From contig CM057829.1 in the NCBI GenBank assembly GCA_030068075.1, forward strand, positions 79,171,132-79,235,131: a stretch of DNA of 64,000 nt, in the 5' to 3' direction. Shown in pieces: positions 1-14,100 of this stretch. Each line of letters starts with the position of its first letter. Positions within the stretch are counted from its first letter, which is position 1. The stretch is from Paguma larvata (Eukaryota; Chordata; Mammalia; Carnivora; Viverridae). Under the pieces are notes generated by a model. It was not told where the DNA came from. It searched no databases and saw only the letters and a program-made list of their open reading frames with translations. The position numbers and the translations under genes are program-made.

Positions 1-110
1 TTCCCCAGAGCCCCCTGCTTCACAGTTAAATGGAGAAAAGAGAAGAACTAAATAGAAGAATTTGCTGATTTTGTTCTCCCAAGAGTGATCATGACAGCTG
101 TTCATCTTAC

Positions 111-220
111 TTTAAGTTCTTTTTCTAGAGGGGAACGAAGTTCCACAATTTTGGCTTGGACCCGGTCAAAGAATTGCTTGTAATAATGGTACAAATTCCA
201 CAGAACACTGCAAAGTGAAT
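111..220 (-). CDS. MDN1: MDN1 window exon 49 (linker, last in window)
   Basis: 110 bases, about residues 3906-3942. Reads [20 protein letters not shown] then [16 protein letters not shown]. Acceptor CATTTCTTCCAG, donor GTAAGATG. The downstream exons (rest of stalk, acidic tail, MIDAS) lie beyond the left edge. Confidence 0.94.
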
Positions 221-2107
221 CTGGAAGAAATGAAAAAGAAACAAAAACACCACACTTGCTGCATGTGCTACTGGCTCCACCTGTGGCTTCACGTTTTCGT
301 GACGTTCCTTCCTCGTTACTCTTCAGGCCATGAGATGACAGTACATTTCACAGCCACGTTATTTAACAGCTCATCGGGGAGCCTGACTCTAGCAACTCCC
401 AGAGATGCAGGCAGCCTGTCAACTCTAACCCACTTTTTCATTACAGTTTACACTGAATTGTGCTGCTCTTAAACATGGTGTACTCAGATGTTCTACTAAA
501 CACAATTTCAAACCCTTTCTCAGAATCTTACTGTAAAGTCAGCAGAAACTGAACCTGTTTTAAAAGATGACATATTAAGAGGTTCACCCTGACTGCTCAT
601 TCACATACAATCTATAGTCCTGGTCTTGTTTCATCCAAACAGCTGTGGTCAGGGACAGTAATTGACAGTGCTTCCTGTGCAGTTACTTGATATGTAGTAG
701 AGCGCTCACTAGATCAAAGAATCTAATTATGGCCTGGATCAAGCAGAAGCTTAGCAGGACACCTACACTGTCTAGACAGAAAGATATGCAGCCTCAACAT
801 GCCGGTTCCCAAGATCTGCATTTGGCAACTTCCCTCTGGCCGAGTTCACTAGTCAGGGCTTCATTTACAACCAGTTTGTGCTTTAGTGTTATTCTCTGTA
901 TCTAATGTGGATCACTTCAAAGTAAAAGATGACTGAAAGTGTCTCATTTAAAACCTGGTATGCAACAAGATGCCTGTCTCGTGAAGAATTCAGAGTGTAA
1001 CCCATTTAAACAGTGCAGTGTAAGAGTAAAGAGAAAAAACACACACCCCTCCTTACCCTTTCCTTCAACTTGAGGCATCAACAAGACATGACAATGGAAA
1101 ACCAGTAACATCTGAAGTCGTACGTGGAATTCTCCCAGAGAGGATCCCTCAATAAATGCTTGTAACGTGCTGACCAGCAACATCAGGGTTGTCTGTTTGT
1201 CATCTTTAAAGATTCAAAGAAGAAAACATATGCACCTGCATATCACTTCATATTTGTAACATGCATGCAATCTACTATGGGATACACTGGGGGATGGCAT
1301 GCAAGTGAGACCATAACTAAAGTGAAACTCTAAAGCAAGGACCATAGGTAAATTCCAAGCTGATATAAAAACAGCTGCATTCTGGGTATGTGTTAAATGC
1401 ACTCATAGCAAATTACAAAACTGAATTATAAGGTCCTTGCTTTAAGTATGAAATGAAACGCTTTTTAACTCAAGCAGGTAAACTAGTACCCAAGAAAAGA
1501 AATCTTCATTTTTGCCTCTCTTGGATATAGAGAATAAGGAAACCTTATCTTATGACCAGCTGTCTAGACTTTGAACAAGTCACATAAACCTCTCGGGAAT
1601 ACCATGAAGTCAAATGAGGCATCCATGTAAAAGGAGTGGTAGGAGGAAACATGGGAACAGATAAATCCCCCATCTGCAGCACTCTACAATTAGCCTGCAA
1701 CTTCTAAACACGCAGGGAATTTATGGATAGGTGTTACCTTCCTGCTCCTCTGTTTGTTCCTGCATGTGCTTCTCAAGCATCTGGTAGATGGAGAACCAGT
1801 GCTTGGTGGATTTCTCAGTGTGGCGCTTCATGGTATTATCCAAACTCATAGACCAGCAGCTGAAACAAGAGAGAAGAGGCCAAGCAGGCATTTAAGGAAA
1901 CCCATTTGAAAGATGTGAGAACACAAAAGCAAAAGCTAAACATTCACTATTCTCTCCTCCCAAGTGGAGATGGATAAGCTACCTAGTTTGCCGCCTCAGG
2001 AATGTATGCCATTGTTTGATCTCTACTGAAGTTATTTTATTTAAAAAAAATTTTTTTAAGGTTTATTTTTGAGAGAAAGAGAGACAGAGCATGAGTGGGG
2101 GAGGGGC

Positions 2108-2159
<52 letters not shown>

Positions 2160-5100
2160 CCTAAGCAGGCTCCAGGCTCTGAGCTGTCAGCACAGAGCCT
2201 AATGTGGGGCTCGAACCCACGAGCTATGAGATCATGACCTGAGCTGAAGATGGGACACTTAACTGACTGAGCCACCCAGGCATCCCTCTACTGAAGTCAT
2301 TTTAAACGCCCTATTTATTTTTTAAGTAGGCTCTATGCCCGACGTGGGGCTTGAACTCAACCCTGAGATCAAGAGTTAGATGCTCTACTGACTGAGCCAG
2401 CCAGGCGCCCCTAATGCCCTGCCTTTTAACTCTGTGATTAGTAACTGAAAAGTACATTCTCTATCTTACTACATAAACCCTGCAGAAGCAAACTATCAAA
2501 AGATGAATGTCTCTACAGCACAAGTTCAGGAGGGGAAGGGAAGTGGCAGTTTATCACTTACTTCAGTTCCAGTCTACGCCAACGAATGATCATCTGACTG
2601 ACTAAATCGAGATGTGTCCGCAGAGACAGAGCTCGACTTGCATTCTCCTCCCAATCCTAAAAAAACAAAGATAAAATTTACTGCTGGGCCCCTAAATAAC
2701 TTTTACGCCGATTTATCAATAGCAATGAGTTTACATCTAGTGTATCTGTATCTAGCTTCAAGTTGTTTCCAGTCACCGGAAAGAATCCAACAGCTGAGTT
2801 TAAAGGCAAGCAAAAAGTAAAGGATTTGGGAAGCCGAGTGTGAATTCCTATCGCTAGACACACGACCCCCTCTGAAGGGCAGAGGCCTAATGTGATCATC
2901 AGGGAAGCACCGGATAGTTCAGAGGCTGTGAGAGGACTGAGGGGATGGCACATGCAGGCACGCAGCTGGTCTGGAGGCCCACCTGGGAGCCTTGGCAGAT
3001 GGAGCCCTCACTACCAGTGGATTCTGCGTCTTACCCTTGAAAACAGGTGAGGCAGGCCACTCACATGCCCCACAAGCCAATGGCTTCACTTATAATGGTC
3101 TGACACCATGCCAGAAAAACAAGAGGCTTATCCTTCTCCGACCCAAACTATAACTTTCTGTCCCTCTAGCAATAATGTTGCCACAAGATCACCTTTTTTT
3201 CAGTTGACTACAAACTAAAATGAGGAAGAGAGAGAATTATCTTACCTGTGCCTTTGCTAGAAGGATCTCTAAGCCAGTCAGGAACTTTGAGACAGGACTG
3301 GAAAGTGGGAAACTACGAATTCTGTCTATTACAACCAGCAGCTGCAGAAAGAAAGAACAAAACAAAACAAAAAGATCTAGGCATCTCTGTGAGAATATCA
3401 ATCACTCGAAGTCACAGGGCACTGAAAAGAGGCCTGATGTAAGTTTTATACAAAGTCCCTACTTCACAAGCACCTGTGGAAAGCCACAGAGGAAATTTCT
3501 AGGGCTGTGGATATCAATGATAAACACTTTATCTGCTGCGTTACTCTGGAAAGAAGCTGGACTTTGAGAAGGTAATTACTTTTTTTTTTTTCCTTTAAAA
3601 ACATTTTTTTTTAAGTTATCTCTACAGCCAATGTGGGGTTTGAACCCATGACACTGCGATCAAGAGTCACATGCTCTTCCAACTGAGCCAGCCAGGTGCC
3701 CCCAAACCAATAACTCTTAAGCACTCTCTGCTGTAAGAGTTATTACGAAATTGGCTGAAGACCACAGAGTAAGGTCTGAGTTAAAACGGCCAATCTGGAA
3801 AAAGCAAGGCCTTTGCTAATGTGTGTATGTATCTGAATAAAGAGAGCAATATGGCAGCATTTTAACATGTCGACAGCAAACCCTGACCAACAAATAAAAT
3901 TAGTAGAATCCCAAACATCATTTATGTAACAGCAATACAAACCGGTATGTCCATCCTGCAGTGAATAATGTCTCACTGAAGTCGGATTCTGTAAACCTTT
4001 GTTTATATACTGAAATGTGCACATGACTTCCCTGGGAGATGGAAGAGACCACATCACACGCTCAGTATTCCCTCCTCACCCACTGACCTACCTGCACAAG
4101 GGCTGGGTGTTCTGGCCAATCCTGCAGCAGCTGACTGACAGCCTCTGAGAAACCCTGAAGCACAGGTTGACAATGTCTTGCTTCTGAGACATTGGGGTGC
4201 TGGTAGAAGTCATAGGGCCCATCAGGCTTCAATATCAGATCTGAGGTTGCCTCACCAAAGAGAGTGTTATGGGAGAGGGTACAGGCCAAAAGTTGGCTGC
4301 CCAAGAGTTGGTCATTCAGCTCAGCTCCTGTGAAGTTAACATGAGAAGACTCAGTGAACTTAGTAGGTTGAGCCATCAAGTTACAAAGGTGTCAAACACA
4401 CTAAGAAACAATGAACTACTAGAACTAATGACACAGATTATGTCACAGTGACAATCATGCCCAAAGCAACACAGACTTAGAGGACTAGGACCCTAATATC
4501 ATAGTAATATCACCAAAATCTGCCAAGTTCCTCAGACATAGAGAGGAACTCAGACACTGCCTGGCTGTTATCAAAAGAGTATGGAGTTTGGTTTGATGGG
4601 TTCAAATTCCTAGTTTTTATAGCTGTCTTGGTAGGCAGAAATGAAATTTAAAGCCTCCTTCCTAATATCAAGGAATAACCCATGAGGTCATACAAGAAAC
4701 TGAACCAAGCGATATTCTGAGATTACTTTCTGAGTTTCCAGGTTTCTCTCAGGAATAAATGACGGGAAAAGCACTAAAGCTATTAGAGGCAAATTAGAAA
4801 TAATACTGAGGAACGAAAAACATTTAAGCTAAGTCTATATCCTTGTTTTTTAAACCCCTTCACCACAAAGTATTCAAATGATAAACTGTCATACCCATCA
4901 GAGGGTAGAAGTGTGTCACAAGAGATGCCCCAGTTTGATAGCAGGACAGAAACAGGCCAAGGTAATGCTTTGTCTCATGTGGTGGCAAAGTCTGTTGGTA
5001 CCAGAGGGACCGAGCAAAGTTGAGGCACAGCTGCTGATGAATGAGCATCACAGCCTGCATTGAGCTCTGGGAGAGGAGGCCAGGATCTGTTGCTGCTCCC

Positions 5101-8100
5101 TCTTCTTGCCCATCTGAAGTTCCCTTCTCTTCCAGCGTTGGTTCTACCAAAATATCTGCAAAATCCTGCCAATAACATTAGAGCAATTGAACTTCTAAAA
5201 ATCAAAATCCAGTTCTAATCAAAAAAGGAGGGAAGATGTGTGAACAATCAAGAAAATGAAGTAGTGACTTACATACAGCTATAGTAAAAAGATTGATTAC
5301 AAAACCATTCAAAGGTAATAATGGTATCAAAGGAATTCATTCCCAAACAAACACTGTTACCACTGTCTGACCTTGTCATGCTGTGGGAACTGCTTTCTGA
5401 ACTCCCGTTCTTCCTCCTCCTCCTCGCTCAGAGCAGTCCTGGAGTTCCTGCTCCTGTATCTGTACAGGCTGCTTTCCTGCTCAGCTTTCTCTTGGGCTAT
5501 GCGTTCCTGTTCATCCCACTCATTGATAATTTCCTGAAAAGTCACAGTATTAGAAAGTAATTTATTTGCTTTTGCTGAGGTACTTAAATAAACAAAGCAA
5601 GACTTGATATCTTTTTTTTTTTTTTTTTTTAAAGAGAGAGAGGCAGAGAGAGAGAGAGTATCCCAAGCAGGCTCCACATGCAGCTTGGAGCCAGATGCGT
5701 GACTCTGAAACTGTGACCTAAGCCGAAATCGAGTCAGATACTCAACCGACTGAGCCATACAGGTGCCCCAAGACTTGCTATCTCTTAATTTCCCATGAAA
5801 ATAAATGTACTGTGGTTCAAAACGAAGTACACGCCAACATCCAAGAAACTAAATTTCAGGTATAGTTCATTTCAGAGCAAATGAACTCTGTTTTCAAACT
5901 GTGTATCTGCAGCAATCCATTTTCCAAAGCATCCCCTTGCTGTAGTGCTACAATTTCACAGGCATAAAAACTTACTACAGTAGAGCTAATGCCATTAGAA
6001 GTTCCTGTCAGGAGTTAGTGGTGTTTTGTACTAAGAACAGGCTCCGCATAGGCATTGTAGGGGTTGTAAATTCAGACTATACTTGGCTAACAACCCAAGC
6101 AGCTGGCTTAAGGGTTCAGGAAAGGGAAACCTGGGCTGGGGGCAGGGTGGTTGAGGGGGACCAATCAGGAAAACCGGGCTATGCCTTATCAGACACTTGT
6201 TAAATCCCCTAGTACCTCTAAGATTTTAGATCCTTAAGTTTGCAAAAACTGTAAGTTAAAGAAACCATGCAGTATTGATGAGAATAGAGGAAATGAGCAT
6301 CTACCAATCGGGAAAATAATTTGTATTAAAAACCTAAGCAATTCTGCTTTCCAGAATTTGTACCCACAGACCTAGGTATAAGACTATTTATATTTCCAAG
6401 ACAGAAAAAAGACCACATACAAAATATTTAAATATCTTAGAGCATATCCATATAACAGAAAACTAGGCAGCCATTCAATATGATGCAGCTGAGGAATATC
6501 ATAATTATGGAAGAAAATAATCACTAAATGCTGTTAAGTTTTTTAAAGCAAAGCATAAAACAGAATGAACTTTAGTAGTGGTTTGCAGAACTGTAGTGAT
6601 TTAAGGACCAGTCTCAGAGACCAGGGAGGGAACAGAATTGTTCTCAACTAAAGTAGCTCCTTTATCTATTACATATTGGGAAACTATTCTAAGATTTTTA
6701 TTTTTAAAAGAGTTCTACTGCAAACGGGACACCTGGGTGGCATCCAACTCTTGATTTCAACTCAGGCTGATTAAGTATCCGACTCTTGATTTCGGCTCAG
6801 GTCATGATCTCACGGTTCATGAGATCAAGCCCCAAGTTGGGCTCTGCACTAACAGCATGGAGCCTGCTTGGGATTCTCTCTCACCCTTTCTCTCTGCTCC
6901 CCCATGACCACGCTCGTGCACAAGCACAAACTCTTTCTCTCAAAATAAACTTTTTTAAAAAAACAAGCCTAGAATGGGATGTACCAGTACGTTAACAGTT
7001 TATACAGCTTTAAATGGTAAAATTTAGTAGTTTTTATTTATATTTATTCTTTCAATTGTATAAATTGAAAACAAATTGCTTTTGTTGGTAAAAAGAAGTT
7101 ATTTTCTTAATAAAGGTCGATACTATTATATGACAAAAGTCACCGTAAAGTCAAAAGACAAACAACAAACTCAGAGAAAATATTTCCAGTGTGTATCACA
7201 GATAAGAGCTAATATCACTAATTTTTTCTAATGTCTTAAAAATTGAGGGATGAAGACCACCAAAAACTAACAATTGAATAGAAGAAAGAAAGGAACAGAC
7301 ACTAGATGCCACTGCCCAACCACATGGTCTCTATCTACACTGGGTACTGCTAGTGTCCTGCAGACGCTCTGCTTACACACCCAGCTCCCTTTAGGAGGTC
7401 AGGGCTTCCCCCTAAAAATGGGCTTACCTGGCACACGTGTCTGAAGAGCTGCAGGGCTCTCTGGTCCAGCTCTCCCTTGCACAGGACATGGGAACGCAGG
7501 TAAAGGAGGGCGTTCATCAGTAGCTGCTCTCGGGTAGGGCAAGGTCTCTGGCCCTTGTCTTCCAGCTCCTTTCCTCCTGAGCGCTTAAGGATCAACTTCC
7601 CAAGGCCTCTAAGAACCTCCTCTGACTTCACTGAGCATAAAGCATCTGCATGAGCATAGTAAGTGGGGAAGGTGGGGCCCACTGATGGAAAAGCCAACAG
7701 GGATGTGGCCAGGGCACCCAGCCTGTCTGCACAGACCACACTGCCATGGAACGAAGTGTAGACCTCAGATGCCACCAGCCTCATGCCATGCTGCAACTGC
7801 AAGATGGATGCCTGCAGTGGGGCCACAGAATCTGGATACAGGGCATACTCCTCCGCCAACCGCTTCCTGAACTGGTGGTGTGACTGCTGCCAAGAAGCCT
7901 CCTCCTTGAGAAGGTTCTGGGCCACCTGGGCAGACCTAGGCCCATCCACATGTAGGGCCTGCAGGAGCCGTGTGAGCAGATCCTGAACAGCAGGGGCCTT
8001 GGCAATGCTGGTGACATAGTGGTGGATTTCCTGCACCAGTGACTCGTAAGCAGGCACCTGGGGTCTGAAGGCCTGCTTCTTCGACAGACTGGAAATTAAG

Positions 8101-11100
8101 TTCTCCAGATGATCTATTCTTTGGCGAAGTAATCTAAAGGAAATTAACACAATATGCAAATTCTGTCAGAAGAAAAACAGCAAATCTAGACTGAGTCCTT
8201 AGCTAGGAAAACAGAACGAAGACATACCAGCTCATAAGGAATAACATGAAGAAAATACTGACAATTATAATGTAAATGAAGAACACAGAAATAGCATTTA
8301 TCTCATGCCACACATGGTGTTATGCAATATAGGAGCATATTTCATCAAAGTCTAATCACGACTCGTTGAAGTAGTTGTATTATCCTCCTCTTACAGACCT
8401 CTTAGGCTTAAAGACATTAAGTGATCTCTTCAAAGTCTAAAGCCAAAGGACAGGGACAAGACTGGAACTCAGGCCTGCTACACTGTACAATATTTACTAA
8501 AACAAACCCAAACAGTGCACCTCATCACACCCAACTTCTATCATGTTGAGAATAAGTTCTGGCTTCAACCCTCCCGGCCCCATGAGAATCATGCCCCTCC
8601 TTTCAGAGTATTAATTCTTCCTGACTGTAACAATGGCTTTCGGATCTAACTGCCAATGCAGTTCAGATATATGTATCATCACCTCAAACACTGCAATTAC
8701 ACTGTGAAGGTCAACCTCAAATCTTTTTTTTTTTTTTTAAAGAGTCAATAATCCCTCAACACAACAACCCTGCTGTTACCTGATGTGAGGGTGAGAGTAA
8801 CTAAGAATGACTTCATCTTCTAGGTCTCTTCCAGTCTGTAGCTGGGATGAGAGGTTTCGGGTCTTCCATTCACACTGCAGCTGGTGTAACTAATTGGAAA
8901 GAGAAGAAGCTGGTCTGCTGTGCCCAGCTTTGCCCATGTCCAAGAGGGCAATGCCCTTGGGAAGGTAGAGCAACTGGAAGGAAGGAACCTGGGCTCCTGA
9001 ATTACCCAGGAACAAGGGGTTCTGTTCCATTAACCTGGACCACTTCACCTTAGGGTGAGGAAACTATCTTGTTTACACCACTAAATTTCTAAGACTCTGC
9101 TCTTACAGCTTTACCACTTCCATATTTTGAGAAGAAAAATTTTATCACTATGTATTCAGTCCTGAATTTGGTTACAAGTTCAAATACCAAGAGATACCAC
9201 CTAATCTAAATCTATTTGGTCCTTGAATTTTACATAATGAACACCAAAAGTTCAAAACCTGAGGAATACTATACCATATCTAAAGAAATTATCCAAGTCC
9301 AAATATTCAAAACTTAGTTCAGGTAGAGGGAGTCTGGATAGGAGATACACATGAGAGGCTTAGGAAGGGCCCCTTCAAGTGCCTAATAAGCTTCCTTAGA
9401 GGAACTCTCAAAGAGGAAAACGTAGTCTTTAGAACCCACTCCTGGGAAATCATAGGGCAGCAAATGCAAAATTACCCCTTTGATACTCTGAGCATCTAAA
9501 AGGGAATAAAAGGAGTAATATACTAAACAAGTCCACCCAATCAGGGATGGAGCCCATGCTTCAAACTCTCATCCCTCCATACCTCTTCCTTAGCGTACTT
9601 GAGCTTGTATTCTCTCTTCACTGCAGGGTCAAAGCGTGCCTGTGGAAGCCATGTCTGAATCTGGAGCAAGCCAAGGCTCACCCACAGGCTCCCACGCTGT
9701 GCCGGCTCAGGGAGGTCCTGCTTACTGTCCCCTTCCCCAAACAAGTGGCGCAGGGAGGTAAGCAAGAGGCATAACAGCTCTTTGGGCAGGGCCTCCTGCC
9801 CGGCCATGTCCCCAAGAGTCTGGCCCACATGCTGGAAGGCCTGCCTGTCCCCGAGCAGCAGCTGCTCACAGTTCTGCATGTACTCCTGCCGCCAGGATTC
9901 AGGGAGCAGCTCTGCCAAACCCGCCAGATGCCGGCACAGCACGAGTCTCTGGAGCTGGGAATCCGAGTGTCTGTAGAAACAAGGAGGCACTTAAGGGGAT
10001 GCACTACATCAAACAGCATTCCTTTCTCACACTATCATTCTTTCAGAAAATGACACGACAGATTGCACTGCCAATACTCACAGGTGAATTTCTCTTCTCA
10101 AGTACTCTTACATGCTTTTCTAAGTACCACTCTCCTGATCACAAGAATATAAGTGACAGAGGCACTGGCCAGCTTAGAATAGCATGTCATGGGCTGAAAA
10201 ACTGCTGATTCAGCCAAAAAATACACTTGCCTTCACCCACTAAAACCAGCCACTACAGAAGTTCTGACTGAGTTCTCTACTCCATGCTCTATAGAAAAGA
10301 TGGAGCTTTACAGTCTACCCAGGGGGTGAGAATACCTGAACTCTGCAACTGAAGGCACAGCCATGTTGGTCCAAAGCACCAAGTTGATGTCCTGGAGCTG
10401 CTGGGCTCTCTCAACCCACTCTCCCAGTGTGACATGTGAGGAGGACAGGATGGGGAGGCCGCTCACATGCCAGGGACTTGCTCTGCAGCTGCTGGTCAAT
10501 ACTTCAAAGCAGCACTTGGAGAAGGTGGCTCTACTGAGACTGCCAGGGCCCTGATGGATGGATAGGAGTCACATATCTTTTAGAAATTAAGTACAGATTT
10601 CAACAAACAGCACCGAGCACTTCAAAGGGAAGAAGAGAGTAAGAAAAGGAGGTTTGGGTTGCTAGGACCAGGTAAACCTCAAACAAAGGGCAGATTGGGG
10701 TCAAACGTTAGTAGGCTTTAAAGAAACACAGACTCCATGCTCAAGGAATGAGGAACAATGGGTGCTTTAGATATGCAAGATAATCCCTCCAACCTGAGAA
10801 TCCGAAAGACCATTTTTACAGTAGGGCTACAGGCATACTACATGAAGGGGCGACTTGGAGGCAAGAAAAGAGTTAGAAGACCACTGTAAGAACCAAGGAC
10901 AAAGTTTGTCAAACCTGTGTTCCTTGGAACTATTCACTTGGGACACAGTAATTGCTGTCCACAGCAAAAGATGAGGTGGTTAAATATAGAAAATGGGAAA
11001 CACTGTATACTCTGCAACCCTTGAGAATCTGTAAGCCTTTATCACTAAAGGCTTTGAGAAATGTTTTACAATAAAGAAATCAATTTTGAGGAGGTGCCTG

Positions 11101-14100
11101 GCTGGGCTCAGTTGGAAGAGCATGCGACTCTTTATCTCAGGGTCATGAGTTTGAGCCCCATGTTGGACACAGAGATTACTAAAAAATAATAATAATTTTT
11201 AAAAAATCAATTTTGAGAGAGCAAGAGAATCGAAGACTCTGAAACAAATCCATGAACATCTGCAGGAACAAAGTATGATAAAGGTAGCATTTCAACTGAG
11301 AGTCGCAAGGATGAATTAGGCAGAAATGGTGCTGTTACACTGCTTTTGGATATATTGTTTGTATAAAATAAAAAAAGTGTATATCTACCTAACAAAACAA
11401 GATATCCAGATGTAAATGAGGATTTAAATATAAAACAAATATACCAGAAAATAACATGCAAATGATTTTTAATTCTAAGGATAATGAAGACTTTTTAAAA
11501 GCAAGACCAAAACCAGAAAAAAGAAAGGAAACGACTATAATGTTTGAAGAGAAAACATTATAAAATTTGAGAGACAAGAGAACATTAGAAATATATTTCC
11601 AACCACATGGTGGATAAAGGTTTAATATACATATCATGAAAAATCTTCAATAAGAAAATGATGATTAACTCAATTTTTTTAACAAAATGAGCAATAAACA
11701 TGACTGAAAAATTCAGAAAATACACATATGTAACAATGTTTGATCTCAAAAATAATCAGGAGTACAAATTCAAATGTTATTTTTAAACTGAATAATTGCT
11801 AACGATGAAAAATGTTGCTAACACCTAGTGTGCCAAAGATATAAGAAACAGCATCTTATAAACATACTAATAAGTAAAACTGCTCTAGTCCTAAGTTCTC
11901 CTGTGGTCATCCAGGACTTTGTGACCTCCCCCTTTACCAGCTTCTAGCATGTTTAAAAAAGTAAAAAACACACCCTAATGTTTATGGAAGCATTATCAAC
12001 AATAGCCAAATAATGGAAAGAGCCCAAATGTCCACCGACTGATGAATGGATAAAGATGTGGTGTGTGTGTGTGTGTACACGTACATACACATACCCATAC
12101 ACACAATGGAATATTACTCGGTTGTAGAAAAGAATGAAATCTTGCCATTTGCAATAACATTGATGGAGCTAGACAATATTATGCTAAGCAAAATAAGTCA
12201 GAGAGACACAAATACCATATGATTTTACTCATACGTGAAATTTAAGGAACAAAACAAATGAACATGGAGGGGTGTGAAAAAGAGAATCAAACCAAGAAAC
12301 AGATTCCAGAGAACAAACTGAAGATTGCTGGAGGGGTTGAAGGAATGGGGAGATAGGTTAAATAGATAATGTGTGTTAAGGGGGGCACTTTTTGAGAGGA
12401 ACACTGGGTGCAGTATGTAAGTGATGAATCACTAAATTCTACACCTAAACTAGTATTATACTGAATGTTAACTAACTGAAACTCAAATAAAAACCTGGAA
12501 AGAAAAAGAAAAAATAAAAACAAAAACCACCTGCCCATTCTGAGAAAGCCATGAATCTCTTTAACTGTGCAGACATTCTAGCAAGTATTAAATTCCAGTT
12601 CTTGTAACATATCCACAGAAATACTAGGAGAAAGAGACAATGATTTATGCAAGAGTAGTTGATGCAGTTATGCTTGTTATAGGATGGGGAAATAAAGGCA
12701 AGTACATTGTATGAATGTAACAAGTGATTAAATAAATTCCAGCAGTTAGAACAATGAAATACCTTAAAAAGAATAAGCTGGAATGACATGTTTCCATGAC
12801 ATATTATGTGAACAGAGAAAGCGATCTTAATTTTGTTTATGTATACATGCAATGCAAAATAAATGTAAACAAGAAGCAAAAAGGAGTTACTGCCACATAA
12901 TTCTATGACATATAGATATAGATATAGATATAGAGAGAGAGAGGGAGAGGGAGGGAGAAGGAGAGAGTGACAGGAGGGAGAGAGAGAAAGCAAGAGCACA
13001 CATGAGCACTGACCCTTTAACGATGCAGGGGTTGGGGCTACCAACCCACTCCCAAGCAATAAAAAATCCATGTACGTAACAGTTAACTCCCGCAAACTTA
13101 ACCATGTACAGTACAGTAAAATAAAACACCACAGGTCTTCTCATCCTCACCCGAAGTTAGCAAAGTTGGATCCTAGAGTGACATCCACTACTTGCTCCTC
13201 TACCCAAGGGTACAGAATCTCCTTCCAAGTACAGTCCAGAGAAAGGCAAAGAACCGGGGAAGGCAGAGCACCTTTCCTCATCTCTCTAGGTCACACGCTC
13301 CACCCGACCCCCTTTATATCGTTCCAACACAGTTTCTGCTTACAGGAAATGGTGGTAAGCAGTGACCCAGCTGCCAGTCCCCCTGTGGTATTAACTTTCT
13401 GCCTTAGACTTTCAGTACCACGGACAGCACCCACCTTGCAGTCCCATCTACCACCAAGAATCCTGCTTAGTGCTTACCCTACCCTGGTGTTTTCCTAGAT
13501 TCCTTACCAGGAGGGAGGCAGGTTCTCATTCTGTGGTCCGTGGCCAACTCTGGCCAGTGACTGGCCCTACCAATACCCCTACCATGTCTGCCCAGCCCGG
13601 TTCCTTTGCACCTCTCTCAGTTTAATACCTCAAAGAATTTTACACAGGTAGTGGCATAAGGAGTGCCAGAATCTGGTGATAGCCCTGTTGTTACAGTCTT
13701 CCTGCATCTTTCCTCCATCTTCCTTTTGCTTCTCTAGTCATTTGGCAACTTCTACCGTACTTTTCAATCACAATATAAAATACATATTTATTGAAAAAAG
13801 TCCATGTGTAAGTGATCCAGTGCAGTTCGAACCTTGTGTTGTTCAAGGGTCAACTGCATATATACATGCATATACACACATACATACACATTTCAATAGT
13901 GTTAAAATATTTTGTAACTAGGAAAATGGTATATAATTAGAGAAGAAAATGAAGACCTTTTAAAGGAAACTTTTTTTTACTTTAATTCAGAATTTCCCAA
14001 ATGATTTAGGACAGAATATCTCTTTTGAAGGTACACTTAACTTCCTGCAGAAAATAAAATATTGCAATCACTTATTTAGTCACTGCTCTGTCCTAGGAAT

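Noticed and set aside
3220..3567. 115-codon plus-strand frame spanning exon 45
   Set aside because: Antisense to an MDN1 exon and its introns, no domain-like sequence; chance frame.
7685..7986. Plus-strand frames opposite exon 41 as an antisense gene
   Set aside because: They are shadows of a GC-rich coding exon, without splice signals or recognisable protein sequence.
9678..10053. Several frames of 64-113 codons on both strands around exon 39
   Set aside because: All overlap exon 39 out of register; only the frame joining exons 38 and 40 is midasin.
12472..13095. 207-codon minus-strand frame
   Set aside because: It runs through an L1 end, an old L1-like piece and a GA/GATATA simple repeat; composition ([11 protein letters not shown]) is that of the repeats.
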